A program made the translations under genes and the position numbers. A stretch of 64,000 nt of DNA from Mastigocoleus testarum BC008 (GTDB lineage Bacteria > Cyanobacteriota > Cyanobacteriia > Cyanobacteriales > Nostocaceae). The notes under the pieces are model-generated. The model ran no database searches and had not been told where the DNA came from. It worked only from the letters and a program-made list of their open reading frames with translations. Positions within the stretch are counted from its first letter, which is position 1, and every line of letters starts with the position of its first letter. Shown here piece by piece: positions 33,798-43,156 of the stretch. The DNA lies in the NCBI RefSeq assembly GCF_001456025.1, contig NZ_LMTZ01000002.1:1-64000 (forward strand), given 5' to 3'.

Positions 33798-34718
33798 ATG
33801 GAAACAAACGACCATTTAAAATTTATACTTAAGTTATTGGGATGCAAAAATTATCGCTCGAGGTTGAGTGCTAGCGCATTCAACAGTTTTAAGAATAAGA
33901 ATAAAATATGTCAAGATTTGGGCGATCGCGAATTGATAGACTATACTCGCGAGATTGGCTCAGCTAAAATTCTACCTGCTGGTCAAGCTTTGTTAAAACT
34001 AGATCTTGCGGAATTACCGATCAAAGACAAGGAACTTAAAGTACTTAAAAGGATTGATCAAGCTTCAGGTGCAATTACTCCCGGTCAAATCAAAATATCA
34101 TCCCTCAGAACCCATCGGAGAGATGCAATATTGAAGTCTCTGAGTGAAAAAGGATTGATTGAAGTTGAAACTAAGGTCAAGAGACAAAGAGCAGAAGTTT
34201 GGTTAACTGAAAGAGGAGTTGAATATTTACGGGATGATTACAACCCACACAAAGGTAATAATCCTGTCATTAGCTTAGATTTATTAAATAATTATCTACG
34301 ATTTTTACGGAAAACTTTATCTGTTAAGCCTGTACCAGAAGATACTTCAGAAAGTTTAAATTCAGAAAGTTTAAATTCAGCAAGTTTAACTTCAACAACT
34401 TTAAATTCACAAAGTTTAGTCCCAGATTCTGCAGCGAAAAAAGTTACAGATATCAGTGACGAGGAAATTTTACAAACTATCCAAAACTTAGATCGGGAAA
34501 TAGGTACAGAGAATTACTTACCAATCTTCCATCTGCGAGAAAAGTTACAACCCCCTTTGTCAAGGGAACAATTAGATAAAGCACTTTATCGCTTGCAAGG
34601 AAATGACCAAATAGATTTTAGTACCTTGCAGGAAGCTAATGCATACACTCCGGAACAAATTAATACTGGAATACCTCAAAATGTTGGTGGTCCGTTGTTC
34701 TTTATTAGTCTTAACTAG
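33798..34718 (+). CDS. Winged-helix protein (RcnB-like), first gene of nuclease operon
   Basis: A 306-residue protein, resembling cyanobacterial proteins I remember as annotated transcription factor RcnB. The N-terminal ~60 residues (LKLLGCKNYRSRLSASAF, then LGDRELIDYTREIG) and the segment LKVLKRIDQASGAITPGQIK to AEVWLTERGVEYL form helix-turn-helix plus wing-like patterns. A Ser/Leu/Asn linker made of 15-base repeats (ESLNSESLNSASLTS, about residues 179-204) joins a second helical domain (SDEEILQTIQNLDREIGT to LYRLQGNDQIDF), perhaps a second winged helix. The role is probably DNA binding, as regulator or as subunit of the complex. The ATPase gene follows 91 bases downstream. Confidence 0.75.
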   Translation: METNDHLKFILKLLGCKNYRSRLSASAFNSFKNKNKICQDLGDRELIDYTREIGSAKILPAGQALLKLDLAELPIKDKELKVLKRIDQASGAITPGQIKISSLRTHRRDAILKSLSEKGLIEVETKVKRQRAEVWLTERGVEYLRDDYNPHKGNNPVISLDLLNNYLRFLRKTLSVKPVPEDTSESLNSESLNSASLTSTTLNSQSLVPDSAAKKVTDISDEEILQTIQNLDREIGTENYLPIFHLREKLQPPLSREQLDKALYRLQGNDQIDFSTLQEANAYTPEQINTGIPQNVGGPLFFISLN

Positions 34719-34809
34719 GACGATACTTTCCCTTAGTATTCACACTCTTTTCATATTTACATTATTTTCAGACTCACAGTTAAGTTCGTGACTCTCATTT
34801 ATTTGCAGC

Positions 34810-37020
34810 ATGGTATTTATCAACGACATAATTAAACGTGAGGTTAATCCTTTTGACCTAATAAATTTGAAACCTGGTGATTTCTGGGAGGAACAACAGG
34901 ACTCAACACAGATGGTTGAGTCAATTCATCAAAAAGTAATAACAGAAATTGAAGAATATCTTGACTTAGTAGCTAAAGATAATCGCAGTCGCAGTCTATT
35001 ACTTTTAGGTGATTCTGGTTCCGGTAAAAGTTATTTATTAGGTCGGGTAAAACGCACTCTCAACCCCAAAGCTTTTTTTGCTTACATTGGACCTTGGGCT
35101 GATAGTGATTATATTTGGCGTCATATTTTACGCTCCACTGTTGATAGCTTATTACGAATTCCCGAAGGTCAACAAGAGTCTCAGCTAATGTTATGGCTGA
35201 AAAATTTATCTGCATTTACTAGAGGTAAGTCAAAGGATAAAATTTGGCAATTATTACGCAGCGATCGCCGAAAATTTATCAAACACCTCAAAGAAACCTA
35301 CAAACGAGCTGCTCTTTATAACTCAGAGATTTTTTTTGGTGTACTGCACGATCTTACTAATCCAGAACTATACGATTTAGCTTGTGAATGGTTACGAGGA
35401 GATGATTTAAGCGAAGAGTCAATGCAAGCTTTAAAGGTAAAAAATTGTATTGATTCAGAAGATGCAGCAAAAAATATTTTAGCTAACTTTGGTAGAATTT
35501 CAGCCCAAACTCAACCCATAGTTTTATGTTTTGACAATTTGGATAATATTCCTCGTATCGCAGATGGTTCTGGGGATTTCCAAGCTTTGTTTAATGTTAA
35601 TACAACAATTCATAATAGATATCTAAAAAACTTTCTGGTTATTATCAGTGTTATTACTAATACTTGGAGACGTATTTGGTACCGGATTGAGCAAGCTGAT
35701 AAAGCTCGGGTTGATAAAGCCATTCAGTTAAAACCTATTACACTAAAACAAGCAGAGGGGCTTTGGTCTTATCGACTAAAACCTTTACATCAAGCAGCTA
35801 ACGATGGAAATTATTCTGAAATTTTTCCATTAAACCGAAAATTATTAGAAGAAAATTATCCTGGTGGTAAAACTCGACCGAGAAATTGTCTCATTCTTGG
35901 AAGACAGGAATATCAAAAATATAAACTCTCATTGTTAGAGGATAAAGTAGATAATAAAATACGTGAGCCTGAGGGAAAGCGTTCAAAATCACCAACAAAT
36001 AACGAACAACAAATTTCCCGCGAAGAGGTTAATAAAGAAAAAACTCATCAAGAAGAAACTAATAAACAACAAACTAATAAAGAAAAAACTCAAAGTGATT
36101 CCAAAAATACTTCTCAAACTTCTACAACTCCAAAACCACCAATAGATGATGATGAAACCCAAGGTACAGACAGAATTCAGGCAGAATTTAAATTAATTTG
36201 GCAAGAAGAACTGAAAAAAACTCAGGGTAAAATTAGTAAAATAAGTTTTTTGGCTGCACCTGACCTAATCAGAATGTTGCAACAAGCTTTAGAAGCATTG
36301 CAAATGAAATCTGTAAAACCAAAACTTATAAGTGGTAAGTATGCTAGTTACTCTTTGAGTTATCAACACCCTAAAAAAGGTGAAAAAATAGGAATAGTTT
36401 GGACAGAAGATGCTAATATGGTAAGCTTCTATAATATTATGAATGCTTCACAAAAAGTCATTCAAAAACAAGCTTGTCAAAAACTATATCTAATTAGAAT
36501 TAGCGGTGTAGGAAATTCAAGGCTGAAAGGGAATCAAATCTATCAGCAAATTTTCAAAGGTAATCAAAAACAGAATATTCATCTTAAACCACATCTATCT
36601 TCAGTTCATCAATTAGCCACATACTATAGCTTAGTAAATTCTGCTCATGCTCAGGAATTAGTTGTTGGAGGTAAAACGATTCATCCAAAAGAATTACAAT
36701 CTTTGATTCGTGAATCTACAATTTTAGAAAAATGCACTTTACTCCAAGATTTAAAGATTGTCTCTGCTCAAACAGAACCTGAAGAAAAGGGAAAAGTGAG
36801 ACGAGATTTACGACCAGTGAAGGATTATTTGTTAAATTTAGTTATTACCCAAAGTCTTATGGGTGTAACAACTTTAGTAGAACAATCTATCAATCGGTTT
36901 TCTGATGTGAGTGAAAATGATACTTTACTCTTAATTGAGCTATTACGTAAGGAAGGTAAAGTCAAAATTCTTAATCACAAAGCAAAGTTACAAGATCAGT
37001 TAATTTGCTTGGTGACTTAG
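34810..37020 (+). CDS. AAA+/STAND-like ATPase, second gene of nuclease operon
   Basis: A 736-residue protein. The N-terminal ATPase has Walker A LLGDSGSGKSYLL (K73) and Walker B VLCFDNLDNIP (D242, D245), followed by a lid region (WRRIWYRIEQADKARVDKAI, LKPITLKQAEGLWSYRL). The pattern is closest to ORC/Cdc6- or STAND-type ATPases that load or switch DNA-bound complexes. A charged linker (about residues 385-445) is built from NKEKT/NKQQT repeats. The C-terminal ~280 residues are unfamiliar: they include a possible alpha/beta domain (IGIVWTEDANMVSFYNIMN, QKLYLIRISG) that could be nuclease-like without clear catalytic residues, and end in a helical winged-helix-like part. It is 53 bases from the next gene. 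Confidence 0.8.
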   Translation: MVFINDIIKREVNPFDLINLKPGDFWEEQQDSTQMVESIHQKVITEIEEYLDLVAKDNRSRSLLLLGDSGSGKSYLLGRVKRTLNPKAFFAYIGPWADSDYIWRHILRSTVDSLLRIPEGQQESQLMLWLKNLSAFTRGKSKDKIWQLLRSDRRKFIKHLKETYKRAALYNSEIFFGVLHDLTNPELYDLACEWLRGDDLSEESMQALKVKNCIDSEDAAKNILANFGRISAQTQPIVLCFDNLDNIPRIADGSGDFQALFNVNTTIHNRYLKNFLVIISVITNTWRRIWYRIEQADKARVDKAIQLKPITLKQAEGLWSYRLKPLHQAANDGNYSEIFPLNRKLLEENYPGGKTRPRNCLILGRQEYQKYKLSLLEDKVDNKIREPEGKRSKSPTNNEQQISREEVNKEKTHQEETNKQQTNKEKTQSDSKNTSQTSTTPKPPIDDDETQGTDRIQAEFKLIWQEELKKTQGKISKISFLAAPDLIRMLQQALEALQMKSVKPKLISGKYASYSLSYQHPKKGEKIGIVWTEDANMVSFYNIMNASQKVIQKQACQKLYLIRISGVGNSRLKGNQIYQQIFKGNQKQNIHLKPHLSSVHQLATYYSLVNSAHAQELVVGGKTIHPKELQSLIRESTILEKCTLLQDLKIVSAQTEPEEKGKVRRDLRPVKDYLLNLVITQSLMGVTTLVEQSINRFSDVSENDTLLLIELLRKEGKVKILNHKAKLQDQLICLVT

Positions 37021-37073
37021 AAAGTTTAATATCCAATCAAGAGAATCAAAAAACAAATAAATATAATAAGTAA

Positions 37074-39776
37074 ATGCAATATCTAATTCAAGCCAATGAA
37101 ATAAAAGCGCAAATTGCTAAATTTAGTTTGGCAAAAGTGTTGTGGCTAGATACAGAAATTGCTGATTATTGGACTGCATACCCACGTTTATCTCTTATTC
37201 AAGTTTCATCCGACTATACAGATAATATAGGCGAATCTACTTGTATTTTGGATGTACTAGATAAACCCGAGTTAGCAGAGGAATTTATTAAGCAAATAAT
37301 GCTTAATCCTCAAATAGTAAAAGTATTTCATAATGCCAGCTTCGATTTAAAATATTTAGGTGGAAAATCTGCAAAAAATGTTATCTGCACTCTCAAAATA
37401 GCGAGAAAAATTACCAAACAAGTTTTACAAACATCTAATTTAAAACTTAAAACTTTAGCTGTAGAACTATGTCACTTTTCCAATGTAGATACAGAAGAAG
37501 GACGAAGCAATTGGGGAAAACGTCCTCTTTCTCAGAAACAGTTGCAGTATGCGGCTATGGATACAGTTTATCTCGCTGCTGTACATCTTCGCTTACTAGA
37601 AGTTTCTAAACCCGATGCTGTAAGGGAAATTTTTGATATGGTCAGCGAGTCCAATAATCCCATAAGCAACTCAAAAACCAACTCGGGAAACCTATCTTTG
37701 AGTCCTACTAAGGTTAGAGTTGCTTTTGAGTGTCCCCGTCTTTTTTATTTAAGTCAATATTTTGGTGGTAGAACCTTATTTTCTCCACCAGATAAAATCG
37801 CAGGTATTGGTAGTATTTTCCATCAATTGGCTGATAAGTTCGTAAATTTAGCTGTTTGTGAACCCCGATTCCAAGAAATTTTTCACCTTGGAGGGTCGCA
37901 ATTACAGATTGAAAAAGTTGCTCTCGATATGCAACAGCTTTTTTATCAGTTAAAATTTTCTTCCTACCTAGATCGAGTCATTGCAAAAGATCCGAGTAAA
38001 GCTCCAGCACTACTACGACTTTGGGAGGGAATTCAAGGATTAATTAAACGTTTTGCAGCGTTATTAGTCACCAACCGTAATTACTGTAGTGCAGAAACTG
38101 TAATTCGCAACACTTTTATTACAGAAAAACGTCAGCTTGAGCATTACTTTAGCTTACCTGATGGTAGCGAGCAAAGGGTAGTAGGAGCATATGATTGTTT
38201 AGTTTTCAATTTTGAACGCAAGCGTCTCGGGGTATTAGAATTTAAAACCTATCAACCTGTAGATCCGTCTGCACAGTTAGCCCAGGTTGCACTTTATAGT
38301 TACATGTTATGGCACAAGAAAAAGGTTGCTGTTGATGCAGCAGTTTATTGTGTTTTACCAGAATTTAAAGAATATCAATATACCTGGGAACAACTGGAAA
38401 ATACCGTACATCAACTAATTCCCTATAAGTTACAGCAGATGGGACAGTGGTTAAACTGGGAAGCTCCTCACCCCAATCCACCACCTGAAACAACTCAACT
38501 CCATCTGTGTGATATTTGTCCTCAACAACAAAAGTGTCAAAGTTATTTTTCAGCAGAATCTTTAGATCGAACTCAAACTACTGATGTGGAAGACCCACAT
38601 GTTTTCTCTTCCCAGAAGCAAGATTTTCTAACACAAAGGGAGTTTACAGAAAATTACACCACAGGAAATAAATTTACAGAGAATAAATCTACAGAAAACA
38701 ACTCTGCAGAAAATAATTCCACAAAATATGAATCAATATCTTGGGATGTTGATGCTACAGGAGAAGAATTGGTCAACACATTAGAATCCTTCGGTATTGG
38801 TGTTGATTATCAAGGTGTGGCGATCGCTCCTGCTTTCATTCGTGTGAAGTTAAAACCCCATCTGGGTGTAAAGGTTATTTCAATTCTGAGATTATCTGCT
38901 GACTTACAGGTACATTTGGGTTTAGAAAATCCACCTTTGATTACTCCCCAAGCTGGATATGTAAGTGTTGATTTACCTCGTCCGGATAGACAAATAGCCG
39001 AATTTACAAATTACGTTCAAAACCAATCTTTATCACCGACAGTATCTGTAAAAATAGCAATTGGAGTGAATTTAAACGGGAAATTAATAGAAGCAAATTT
39101 ATCTGACCCCAATACCTGTCATTTTTTGGTTGGGGGTACAACTGGAAGTGGTAAAAGTGAATTTTTGCGATCGCTTCTCCTAAGTTTACTTGTTCGTCAT
39201 TCTCCAAAAAATCTGCAAATAGCTTTAGTCGATCCGAAAAGAGTCACATTTCCAGAGTTTGAGGGTATTGAGTGGTTACATTCACCAATTGTCAAAGATA
39301 GCGATCGCGCAATCGAATTAATGGAAGAGTTGGTAGAAGAAATGGAATTACGTTACCAAAAATTCGAAACTGCAAGATGTGCAGACATCAGCGCTTATAA
39401 CCAAAAAAACTCTCAACCATTATCTCGCATCGTTTGTATTTTTGATGAATATGCCGATTTTATGGCAGAAAAAGAGATTCGTAAGACATTAGAATTGAAT
39501 ATTAAAAGATTGGGTGCAATGGCTAGAGCAGCTGGAATTCATTTAATTATTGCTACTCAACGTCCCGAAGCCAAAGTTGTCACCCCAATTATCCGTTCCA
39601 ATTTACCGGGAAGAGTCGCTCTACGTACAGCAAGTGAAGCAGATTCCTGTATAGTCCTAGGAAGTAAAGAAACAGCAGCAGCTTATTTATTGGGAAAAGG
39701 TGATTTACTGTATCAAAGTGGTAGCCAACTACAACGCTTACAGAGTTTACTTGCAACTAATATCCACTTTACTTAA
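37074..39776 (+). CDS. Fusion: DEDDy exonuclease + PD-(D/E)XK Fe-S nuclease + FtsK/HerA translocase
   Basis: A 900-residue protein with three enzymatic modules. Residues 1-195 are an RNase D/WRN-like 3'-5' exonuclease: D26 and E28 in LWLDTEIA, D91 in FHNASFDLKYL, Y159 and D163 in YAAMDTVYL, a complete DEDDy set. Residues about 208-500 are a RecB/Cas4-like nuclease: SPTKVRVAFECPRLFYLSQY (C220), D374 in GAYDCL, E389 and K391 in LEFKTY, and C479, C482, C488 in CDICPQQQKC, which together suggest a 4Fe-4S cluster. After a repeat-rich linker (about 515-555), residues about 640-900 form an FtsK-type motor with Walker A GGTTGSGKSE (K694) and Walker B CIFDEYADF (D791, E792). There is no membrane segment. 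All catalytic sets look intact. It is the last gene of the operon. Confidence 0.9.
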   Translation: MQYLIQANEIKAQIAKFSLAKVLWLDTEIADYWTAYPRLSLIQVSSDYTDNIGESTCILDVLDKPELAEEFIKQIMLNPQIVKVFHNASFDLKYLGGKSAKNVICTLKIARKITKQVLQTSNLKLKTLAVELCHFSNVDTEEGRSNWGKRPLSQKQLQYAAMDTVYLAAVHLRLLEVSKPDAVREIFDMVSESNNPISNSKTNSGNLSLSPTKVRVAFECPRLFYLSQYFGGRTLFSPPDKIAGIGSIFHQLADKFVNLAVCEPRFQEIFHLGGSQLQIEKVALDMQQLFYQLKFSSYLDRVIAKDPSKAPALLRLWEGIQGLIKRFAALLVTNRNYCSAETVIRNTFITEKRQLEHYFSLPDGSEQRVVGAYDCLVFNFERKRLGVLEFKTYQPVDPSAQLAQVALYSYMLWHKKKVAVDAAVYCVLPEFKEYQYTWEQLENTVHQLIPYKLQQMGQWLNWEAPHPNPPPETTQLHLCDICPQQQKCQSYFSAESLDRTQTTDVEDPHVFSSQKQDFLTQREFTENYTTGNKFTENKSTENNSAENNSTKYESISWDVDATGEELVNTLESFGIGVDYQGVAIAPAFIRVKLKPHLGVKVISILRLSADLQVHLGLENPPLITPQAGYVSVDLPRPDRQIAEFTNYVQNQSLSPTVSVKIAIGVNLNGKLIEANLSDPNTCHFLVGGTTGSGKSEFLRSLLLSLLVRHSPKNLQIALVDPKRVTFPEFEGIEWLHSPIVKDSDRAIELMEELVEEMELRYQKFETARCADISAYNQKNSQPLSRIVCIFDEYADFMAEKEIRKTLELNIKRLGAMARAAGIHLIIATQRPEAKVVTPIIRSNLPGRVALRTASEADSCIVLGSKETAAAYLLGKGDLLYQSGSQLQRLQSLLATNIHFT

Positions 39777-40797
39777 AGTTTATGACCAAAATCCTTTTGT
39801 TCTGCAAGCAGAATAAAAAGATAGTGAGTGGTAAGTAAAGTTATAACTTTGAATAAATATAGCAATCCTAAATCATTTGTGAAAAATAATTATGTATAAA
39901 AATTTAGTGGGAATACCTCACTAACTACTCGCTACCGAGCAAGATAATCATATTATTTATTACTAACATTTTCATCACTCATTTAGAATTGCTGTATTCT
40001 TCAGATTTTTTCAACAAAGATAACTATGAATCTTAAAGGAAAGAAGATTAAAATTAAATGTTAAATTTTCCAATTGTAATTGGTATTATTTATTATTCAT
40101 CACTGAAATAAAAGTCAAGGAATCATGATTTAAGATTAAAAGCATAAAATAATACATCAATCAAGTAAATCAAAACAATTAAGTAGAGTAAAGAGGTTAT
40201 TTATACTAAGTCAATATCAGAAAAAATTACAAACAATAAGTAATAAAATTGACATCTATTTGTTAAATAAAAATTTTGTTACCCTATCCCTATTATCGAG
40301 AAAACTCTCAAATTTCTTCATAATTGTTGGATTTGGAGGCTATGCTCTCACTATCAAATTTAAAAATTTATCTCGACATACGGCTAAAAGGACACTACGA
40401 ATAACAGTAACCTCATAAAAATAATAAGATTCCATCCTCATCAATAGTAAAATTATCAAAAATAAAAATGCTGTAAAATTTACGTCGTTTCAACTAAATA
40501 TATCGTCATTACAGCATCAAATGCATAAGTTAAAATTCATAACACTTATATATAAATGTACAGCAGTTAAACAATTATTGATTTATTGATTCGTAATCAT
40601 AGAAATTTTATTAGAAAGTATTCCAATTTCTTAGTAGAAAAATAAATTATGGGGAGTGAATTTACTACCTGTAGTACGGTAAAAATCTCAACAAAATTAT
40701 TGAGTGAAATCAAAAGGTAAGATAATTCAAAATTATAAATAACACAACTTCATATATTCATAAGCTCTATAAATTTTACAAGTAATCTTTTACATTT
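39777..40797. other. One kilobase of AT-rich DNA without a gene
   Basis: No open frame of interest, no tandem array and no strong hairpin was found between the nuclease operon and the response-regulator ATPase gene. It may hold the promoter of the latter. Confidence 0.6.
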
Positions 40798-42735
40798 ATG
40801 ATTAATCCTGAAAATCTTCTCGAATTAGCAGAAACTGTGATTTACAGTAAAACAAATATCTATTGTAGCGATCTACAAAGGGGTATATTAGTCACGACTT
40901 TAAGAGGAGAGCGCAAAACCTACGAGCAACTAGCAGATGAATACGGTTATTCTGCCAAATACCTCAAACAAGATGTTGCTCCTAAATTGTGGCATTTACT
41001 TTCGGAAGCTCTGGGAAAAAAAGTGACTAAGTCAAATGCTAGAGCAATCCTGGAACAAGAAATGCGTCGCAATCAAAATTCTTCATCGTTAGAAATCAAG
41101 CAGTCAGCTTTCAATGCAATTAACCCTTTAGCAGTTAATGAAGCAACTACCTCCTCATTAAGAGCAGCATCTACCTCTGAGGCAAAATTGCAAATACTAA
41201 CTCATGCCAGCATTCTACTGGTTGATGATAAGCCAGAAAATTTAAACTTATTATCCAACATACTCGAAGAGCAAGGCTATGAAGTTCGACAAGTGAATAA
41301 TGGAAATTTGGCGTTACAAACAGCTTCTTTAGCAACTCCAGATTTGATCCTATTGGATATTCGCGTACCAGAATTAGATGCTTATAGTATTTGCCAAAAA
41401 TTTAAGAGTGATCCAAAAACTCAAGATATCCCAGTTATTTTTGTTACTGCTTTAGATGAATCCTGGGATAAAGTTAAAGCTTTTTCTATTGGTGGTATTG
41501 ACTGTATCACCAAACCATTTCGAGTCGCTGAGGTCTTAGCAAGGGTCGAAAATCAACTTAGAATTCAAAAGTTTCAAAAGGGGTTAAAAGCCGAAAATAC
41601 GCAGCTTCAAGAAGCTAACCAGGAATTACAACGACTGGTAACTTCCGAGAGCCTAACTCAGATAGGGAATCCTTATAAATTTGATGAGTCTTTACTTATA
41701 AATTTAGAATATCCCGATAATACTGTTTCTTTGGATTCTCCCTTTTATATAACCCGTACTCCTAGCGAACAACTCAGCTGCGAACAAATTCTGAAACCAG
41801 GAAGTTTAACCCGTATTCAAGCACCTCGGAAAATGGGAAAAAGTTCTCTGTTGCTCAGAATTATGAAATTTGCTCAACAACAGAACTACAAGACAGTAAA
41901 AATAGACTTTCAGGAAGCAGATCGAGCAGCTTATACGAGCTTAAATAAATTTTTACGCTGGTTTTGTGCCAATATAGGTCGTCAGTTACAATTACCACCT
42001 CTCCTTGATCAGTATTGGGATGAGGAAATGGGTAGTAAAGTAAGTTGCGGAATCTATTTTGAAGGATATCTATTAAAGCAAATAGAGACTCCTATAGTCT
42101 TAGTTTTAAACGAAGTAAATTTAGTTTTTGAATATCTCAATATTGCGGAAGAATTCTTATCTCTTTTATGCTTTTGGCACGAAAAATCAAGGCAAAGTAT
42201 CGAATTTCAAAAACTACGTTTAGTTGTAGCCCACTCTACAGAAATTAATCTATCCCTAGATATTAATAAATCTCCATTTAATCTAGGGTTACCAATAAAA
42301 CTGTCAGAATTTAATTTAAAGCAAGTTCAAGATTTAATTAAGAGACACGGACTAAATTTGATAAGTGAAGATAAAGTTAAACAGTTAATAGACATGGTCG
42401 GGGGACATCCTTATTTAGTACGTATTGCTCTCTACCATTTGGCTCGAAAAGAAATAACATTGGAAGAATTCTTAAAACAAGCTCCAACTCAGGGAGGAAT
42501 CTATGGAAGGATTTTACGTCATCACTGGGAAATAATACAAAAAAAACCGGCACTGTCAACAGCATTAAAACAGATATTAATGACGAACGAAAGTATAAGT
42601 TTAGAACCAATTCTTAGTCATCAACTAGAAAGTATGGGACTTATTAAATTAGATGGCGATCGCGCTTATATTTCCTGTCAAATGTATCGTCTTTATTTTA
42701 ATAATCAATATCAACAAAAGGAAAATACACTTTAA
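40798..42735 (+). CDS. vMAP-type HTH - receiver - AAA-like ATPase fusion
   Basis: A 645-residue signalling protein. Residues 1-95 (GERKTYEQLADEYGYSAKYL, LWHLLSEALGKKVTKSN) match the HTH domain that opens many cyanobacterial vWA-MoxR-associated (vMAP) proteins. Residues about 137-255 are a response-regulator receiver: acidic pair D143/D144, phospho-acceptor D187 in LILLDIRVP, K239 in ITKPF. A coiled coil (about 258-285) leads to an AAA-like P-loop domain with APRKMGKSSLL (K348) and VLVLNEVNLVF in the Walker B place, where a second acidic residue follows as Glu. The tail contains a winged-helix-like region (LSHQLESMGLIKLDGDRAYI). Phosphorylation could switch the ATPase; the partner kinase and the target are unknown. 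Confidence 0.87.
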   Translation: MINPENLLELAETVIYSKTNIYCSDLQRGILVTTLRGERKTYEQLADEYGYSAKYLKQDVAPKLWHLLSEALGKKVTKSNARAILEQEMRRNQNSSSLEIKQSAFNAINPLAVNEATTSSLRAASTSEAKLQILTHASILLVDDKPENLNLLSNILEEQGYEVRQVNNGNLALQTASLATPDLILLDIRVPELDAYSICQKFKSDPKTQDIPVIFVTALDESWDKVKAFSIGGIDCITKPFRVAEVLARVENQLRIQKFQKGLKAENTQLQEANQELQRLVTSESLTQIGNPYKFDESLLINLEYPDNTVSLDSPFYITRTPSEQLSCEQILKPGSLTRIQAPRKMGKSSLLLRIMKFAQQQNYKTVKIDFQEADRAAYTSLNKFLRWFCANIGRQLQLPPLLDQYWDEEMGSKVSCGIYFEGYLLKQIETPIVLVLNEVNLVFEYLNIAEEFLSLLCFWHEKSRQSIEFQKLRLVVAHSTEINLSLDINKSPFNLGLPIKLSEFNLKQVQDLIKRHGLNLISEDKVKQLIDMVGGHPYLVRIALYHLARKEITLEEFLKQAPTQGGIYGRILRHHWEIIQKKPALSTALKQILMTNESISLEPILSHQLESMGLIKLDGDRAYISCQMYRLYFNNQYQQKENTL

Positions 42736-42943
42736 ATAAATTTAAATAGGATAAATAACTATTAATTAATTAAATTAATATATAAAATTTATATATTGTA
42801 GCCCTAATTATTCTTAGTAATTTTGTAGGTTACGAATTAGCCTATCAAGCACAAAAACTTTATTTTCGTTATTACTCCAAGGCTACAAGGACTATTTAGC
42901 TAAAAAGGCTAATGTAAAATATTATTTTCTAAGGAGTTTGGGT

Positions 42944-43055
42944 TATATAGCAGTTTCCATTTGAATCAAATACATTTTATATTCCCATTCTGTAGAGACG
43001 TTGCATGCAACGTCTCTACAAGGTGTCATGCACTCAACCGAAAATCGCTATATAG
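42944..43055. mobile_element. MITE-like element with TATATAGC ends
   Basis: About 112 bases with imperfect inverted ends (TATATAGCAGTTTCC at left, GAAAATCGCTATATA at right). A perfect 30-base palindrome (42991-43020) lies in the middle. It has no coding capacity. The ends start at TA, as in IS630/Tc1 elements, and resemble the tip of the IS630 fragment at the window's left edge. Confidence 0.7.
42991..43020. repeat. Perfect 30-base palindrome
   Basis: The half-site TGTAGAGACGTTGCA is followed at once by its exact reverse complement. I recall this palindrome as frequent between genes in Nostoc-type genomes. It could extrude as a cruciform or form an RNA hairpin. Confidence 0.95.
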
Positions 43056-43156
43056 TGGTGGTAAGTAATAATAGTAATCACAGTGGTAGTGAATTTTTAT
43101 ATCACTAATCGTTACCACTACTAATTACTCACAAAAACTTCCACCATTTTCCATAC

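Noticed and set aside
33596..33847. 83-residue minus-strand frame before the nuclease operon
   Set aside because: It overlaps the hairpin element and the start of the first operon gene, with no family resemblance.
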